Made by a program: the position numbers and the translations under genes
Shown here: piece after piece, positions 51,201 to 52,744 of the stretch
How the letters are laid out: each line of letters begins with the position of its first letter
How positions within the stretch are numbered: the first letter of the stretch is position 1
NCBI RefSeq assembly: GCF_003846175.1
Contig: NZ_ML123046.1
Span: forward strand, 1,071,245 to 1,123,988
Length of the DNA: 52,744 nucleotides
Source of the DNA: Streptomyces sp. ADI95-17
GTDB taxonomy: Bacteria; Actinomycetota; Actinomycetes; Streptomycetales; Streptomycetaceae
Direction of reading: 5' to 3'
The notes under the pieces: generated by a model
Told to the model about the DNA's origin: nothing
Database searches by the model: none
What the model saw: the letters and a program-made list of their open reading frames with translations, nothing else

Positions 51201-52744
51201 TCGTGGAGGACACGACGGGCTGCACCCTCGCCCGCCTTCCCGATGTCGAGCCCGGCCGTGTCGCCGATGGCGTCGGGGCCGTGGTGGACCTGGTCTTCCG
51301 GCACGCCGCGGAGCTGGTCAGGTCGAAGCCCGGGGGAGCGCACCGGTTCGTGGTCCTGGTGGACGACCGGTCGCCACGGCACTACCACGCGCCGCTGACC
51401 GGCCTGTTCAGGACCGTCGTCGTGGAGAACCCCCGTGTCACGGGCCGTGTCGTACGCGTCGCGGAACTCGACACCGCGTCGCCGGAGCGGATCGCGGACA
51501 TCCTCCGCGCAGAGGCGGCCGACCGGTCGGCCGACTGCGAGATCCGCTACGCCGCCGACGGCACCCGTCACGCGGCACGTCCCGTGGAATTCCGCCTCGG
51601 CGAAGGAGCGGAGATCCCGCCGTTGAAGGAGGGCGGGGTCTACTGGATCACGGGCGGTCTCGGCGGTCTGGGGCTGCATGTCGCACGGTACTTCGGCCGG
51701 TGTGCGGGTGCCGTCGTCGTCCTGAGCGGCCGGTCGGCGTCCGGAGCCGCGAGCGGGACGGCCCTGCGCGGACTGCGGGAAGCGGGGATCGAGGCCCACT
51801 ACCTCCCTGTCGACGTCGGCTCGAAGGACGACGTGGACCGTGCGGTACGCACCATCATCCGCGATCACGGCGCCATCGACGGCATCGTCCACGCGGCGGG
51901 CGTCCTCCGCGACGCGTACCTCTTCACGAAGGACGCCTCGGACGTCCGGGCGGTGCTGGCGCCGAAGGTCGACGGCGTGCTCAACCTCGACGCCGCCACT
52001 CGCGGCCTCGCGCTCGACTTCTTCGTCGCCTTCTCCTCCGTGGCGGGGGTGTTCGGCAGCTCCGGGCAGTCGGACTACGCGGCGGCCAACGCATTCCTGG
52101 ACGCCTTCGTCCACCACCGCCGGGCACTGGCGGAGATCGGCGAGCGGAGCGGGAGCACGTCGGCCGTCAGCTGGCCGTTGTGGGCCGACGGCGGGATGTC
52201 CATGGATCCCGTGACCCGGGAGTCGATGCGCCGGGACCGGGGCTGGGAGCCCCTCCCGACGGAGGACGGCATCCGGGTTCTCGGCGCTGTGCTGCGCGAT
52301 GCTCCCGCCCACACTGTGGTGGCGTACGGCGCCGCCGCGACGCTCACGGCCACCGCCCCGCTCCCGGCAGCGCCCCGCTCCGTACCCGTGGACACCACAC
52401 CCGTGGACACCACACCCGCGGGGCCCTCGGCCGCCGGCGAGGAGGAAGACCTGACGGAGCGGACGACGGCTCTGCTGCGCCGCATCGTGGGAGGGGTGCT
52501 GCACCGCGACCCCCTGACGCTCGACGAGACGGCCAACCTCGTCGACTACGGGATCGACTCGCTCGCCATCCTGGAGACGACCGCGTCGCTCGAAGCGTTC
52601 TTCGGCCCGCTGTCCAAGACGATCTTCTTCGAGTACACGACCATCGAGGGCGTCGCAGGTCACCTCGTCGCGGAACACCGTGACAAGCTGCGCGCGATCA
52701 TCAGCGCCGAAGCCCCGGCGCCGCCGCCCGCACCCGAAGCCCCG
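48266..52744 (+). CDS. AT-less type I polyketide synthase, first module KS-DH-KR-ACP (partial)
   Basis: At least 1493 residues; no stop before the window ends. KS (about 12-437) has Cys181 in DTACSSSL, His316 in EAHGPGTPVGDP and His362 in NIGHLEGAAG. No AT follows: a 150-200-residue linker ends in VRLPGYPFARERHWF, the usual post-AT sequence. DH has His683 in SHVVGGARVFP and Asp851 in LDAALQ. KR has GGLGGLG from Gly1130, Ser1258 and Tyr1271 in SDYAAANAF, and LRD where B-type KRs carry LDD. ACP Ser1432 is in GIDSLAI. All domains look active, giving an alpha,beta-unsaturated unit after dehydration. AGGAGGA precedes the ATG. The trailing Ala/Pro linker implies further modules. Confidence 0.95.
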   Translation, partial: MSTFEPAPATDDIAIIGLALRFPGAETLQELGGHLVAGRSLISEVPPERWSKERYFGDPRLGAQKTNSVWGGFIEHADCFDAEFFNISPREAESMDPQQRMALELAWRAIEDAGCAASSLAGTETGVFMGVCHADYAEMMEREGARTDVYFPTGTAYSIIANRISYYFDFQGPSITNDTACSSSLVSVYEAVRALCNGECGVALAGGVNLVWSPKHFVAFSQASMLSRTGRASAFDQSADGYVRGEGGAVLLLKPLARAVADGDPIHAVIKGVATNHGGRTNSLTVTNPTAQANLIEGLYTRAGIRPETVTYIEAHGPGTPVGDPIEIMALKEAFRNLHAAQGTVARPESCGIGSVKTNIGHLEGAAGVAGIAKVISSLALRTLPANVNFRNQNRLIKLEDSPFHVVRHTRPWAATAPESDGTIRPRRAGVSSFGFGGTNAHVVLEEHLPDEADAGALDDSLRGPELLPLSAKTPDRLRAVAVNLHTHLREHPSQALADIAHTLRVGRDPMPARVAFAVQDRSELELLLREFSDGTRAAGELHLGGSVRDTAEEFAELRAAGTRWVQGEAVDCADRFGHGVPRPRPRRVRLPGYPFARERHWFSAPHKEAVTPHKEAVTPYKEAEAPRTGVEPPRTDAEAGATPPAANVAAAAHPLVHGGTSGPTGHRYSSTFTGAEPFLASHVVGGARVFPAAAHVEMVRAAAVHAIGPDAAEPTVVRLRNVAWPRPLVVRDAPVEVGVRLTPQDGAALAFEVATGTDPASVHSSGIVEAGGPQEPDRVDLGVLLAACPGERSPVDVYAAFHDRGLEYGPAMRGLKELRLGTRELVARIGKPAAGEAADVGYVLPPSVLDAALQSSLVLLAETSQEPADSPALPFAFEELTVHGACVSETWAWVRRREGHSTLDVFDIDLCDLEGMVLVTLRGLVQRTNGAKPGRGTGADVVTAAVPWVPAPLGIPEATPLPSVRGYLNGRAAAHTAVVEDTTGCTLARLPDVEPGRVADGVGAVVDLVFRHAAELVRSKPGGAHRFVVLVDDRSPRHYHAPLTGLFRTVVVENPRVTGRVVRVAELDTASPERIADILRAEAADRSADCEIRYAADGTRHAARPVEFRLGEGAEIPPLKEGGVYWITGGLGGLGLHVARYFGRCAGAVVVLSGRSASGAASGTALRGLREAGIEAHYLPVDVGSKDDVDRAVRTIIRDHGAIDGIVHAAGVLRDAYLFTKDASDVRAVLAPKVDGVLNLDAATRGLALDFFVAFSSVAGVFGSSGQSDYAAANAFLDAFVHHRRALAEIGERSGSTSAVSWPLWADGGMSMDPVTRESMRRDRGWEPLPTEDGIRVLGAVLRDAPAHTVVAYGAAATLTATAPLPAAPRSVPVDTTPVDTTPAGPSAAGEEEDLTERTTALLRRIVGGVLHRDPLTLDETANLVDYGIDSLAILETTASLEAFFGPLSKTIFFEYTTIEGVAGHLVAEHRDKLRAIISAEAPAPPPAPEAP
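50084..50146 (+). repeat. Three tandem 21-bp repeats in the KS-DH linker
   Basis: The unit encodes HKEAVTP twice, then YKEAEAP. The first two copies are identical at the base level and the third differs at a few positions. It is followed by a looser PRT-type repeat. Confidence 0.9.
52385..52414 (+). repeat. Two tandem 15-bp repeats in the KR-ACP linker
   Basis: CCCGTGGACACCACA occurs twice in direct succession, encoding PVDTT twice in the linker before the ACP. Confidence 0.9.

Noticed and set aside
50549..52678. 709-codon minus-strand open frame opposite the PKS
   Set aside because: Antisense to intact DH, KR and ACP domains; no independent motif.
1..52744. tRNA, rRNA, CRISPR or prophage genes
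   Set aside because: No cloverleaf with conserved loops, no regularly spaced repeats and no phage structural genes were recognised by eye. A covariance-model scan was not possible.

Overview
The window reads as high-GC actinobacterial chromosome, almost certainly Streptomyces: codons end in G/C throughout, GTG/TTG starts are common, and several families typical of Streptomyces are present (DUF6643, DUF6630, Rv1733c-like, mycothiol-dependent MDMPI enzymes, F420/deazaflavin-type nitroreductase, RsbW-like ATPase, SARP regulator, AT-less PKS). No rRNA, tRNA or CRISPR array was seen.

Left part (1-9.6 kb): an HpcH/citrate-lyase-like aldolase, an alpha/beta-hydrolase remnant, then a sugar module: LacI repressor (-) facing a ROK kinase (+) across a perfect GACAACGTTGTC operator, a secreted GH27 alpha-galactosidase with NEW3 and NPCBM domains (-), and a divergent ABC importer (Tat lipoprotein binding protein plus two permeases, no ATPase). 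Together they suggest extracellular release, uptake and phosphorylation of alpha-galactoside sugars.

Middle (9.6-33 kb): single-gene and divergent-pair units. These include an excalibur surface protein, a P-loop kinase-Nudix fusion, an MBL-fold remnant, an M20 peptidase, a geranylgeranyl-reductase-like flavoprotein, a Ddn-like protein divergent from TetR with paired operators, a NarL-type two-component system, an MFS exporter divergent from MarR with three tandem operator repeats, an MDMPI enzyme, and an MFS divergent from a ROK repressor. Next come a decayed IS982-type element carrying a passenger gene, a phosphotriesterase remnant, and a MacB-type ABC transporter behind a frameshifted SHOCT gene. 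The two-component operon and the ABC transporter share the same 20-bp palindrome, which suggests a regulon.

Right part (30-44 kb): Cds1-like PLP enzyme, two SRPBCC proteins, a DeoR regulator, a large membrane protein with a GHSQGS nucleophile elbow, a beta-helix/AAA+ fusion, an Rv1733c-like protein, DUF6643 and DUF6630.

Right end (44.8-52.7 kb, open): the start of a biosynthetic cluster. A 1120-residue SARP-ATPase regulator with one TTA codon faces an operon of stand-alone acyltransferase, ACP, asparagine-synthetase-like amidotransferase and an AT-less PKS beginning KS-DH-KR-ACP. From memory, this gene order matches the conserved loading cassette of glutarimide polyketides (cycloheximide, streptimidone, migrastatin and lactimidomycin type). 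The product cannot be named because the PKS runs off the window.

At least five decayed genes lie in the left 26 kb, so that stretch is a site of active gene loss.
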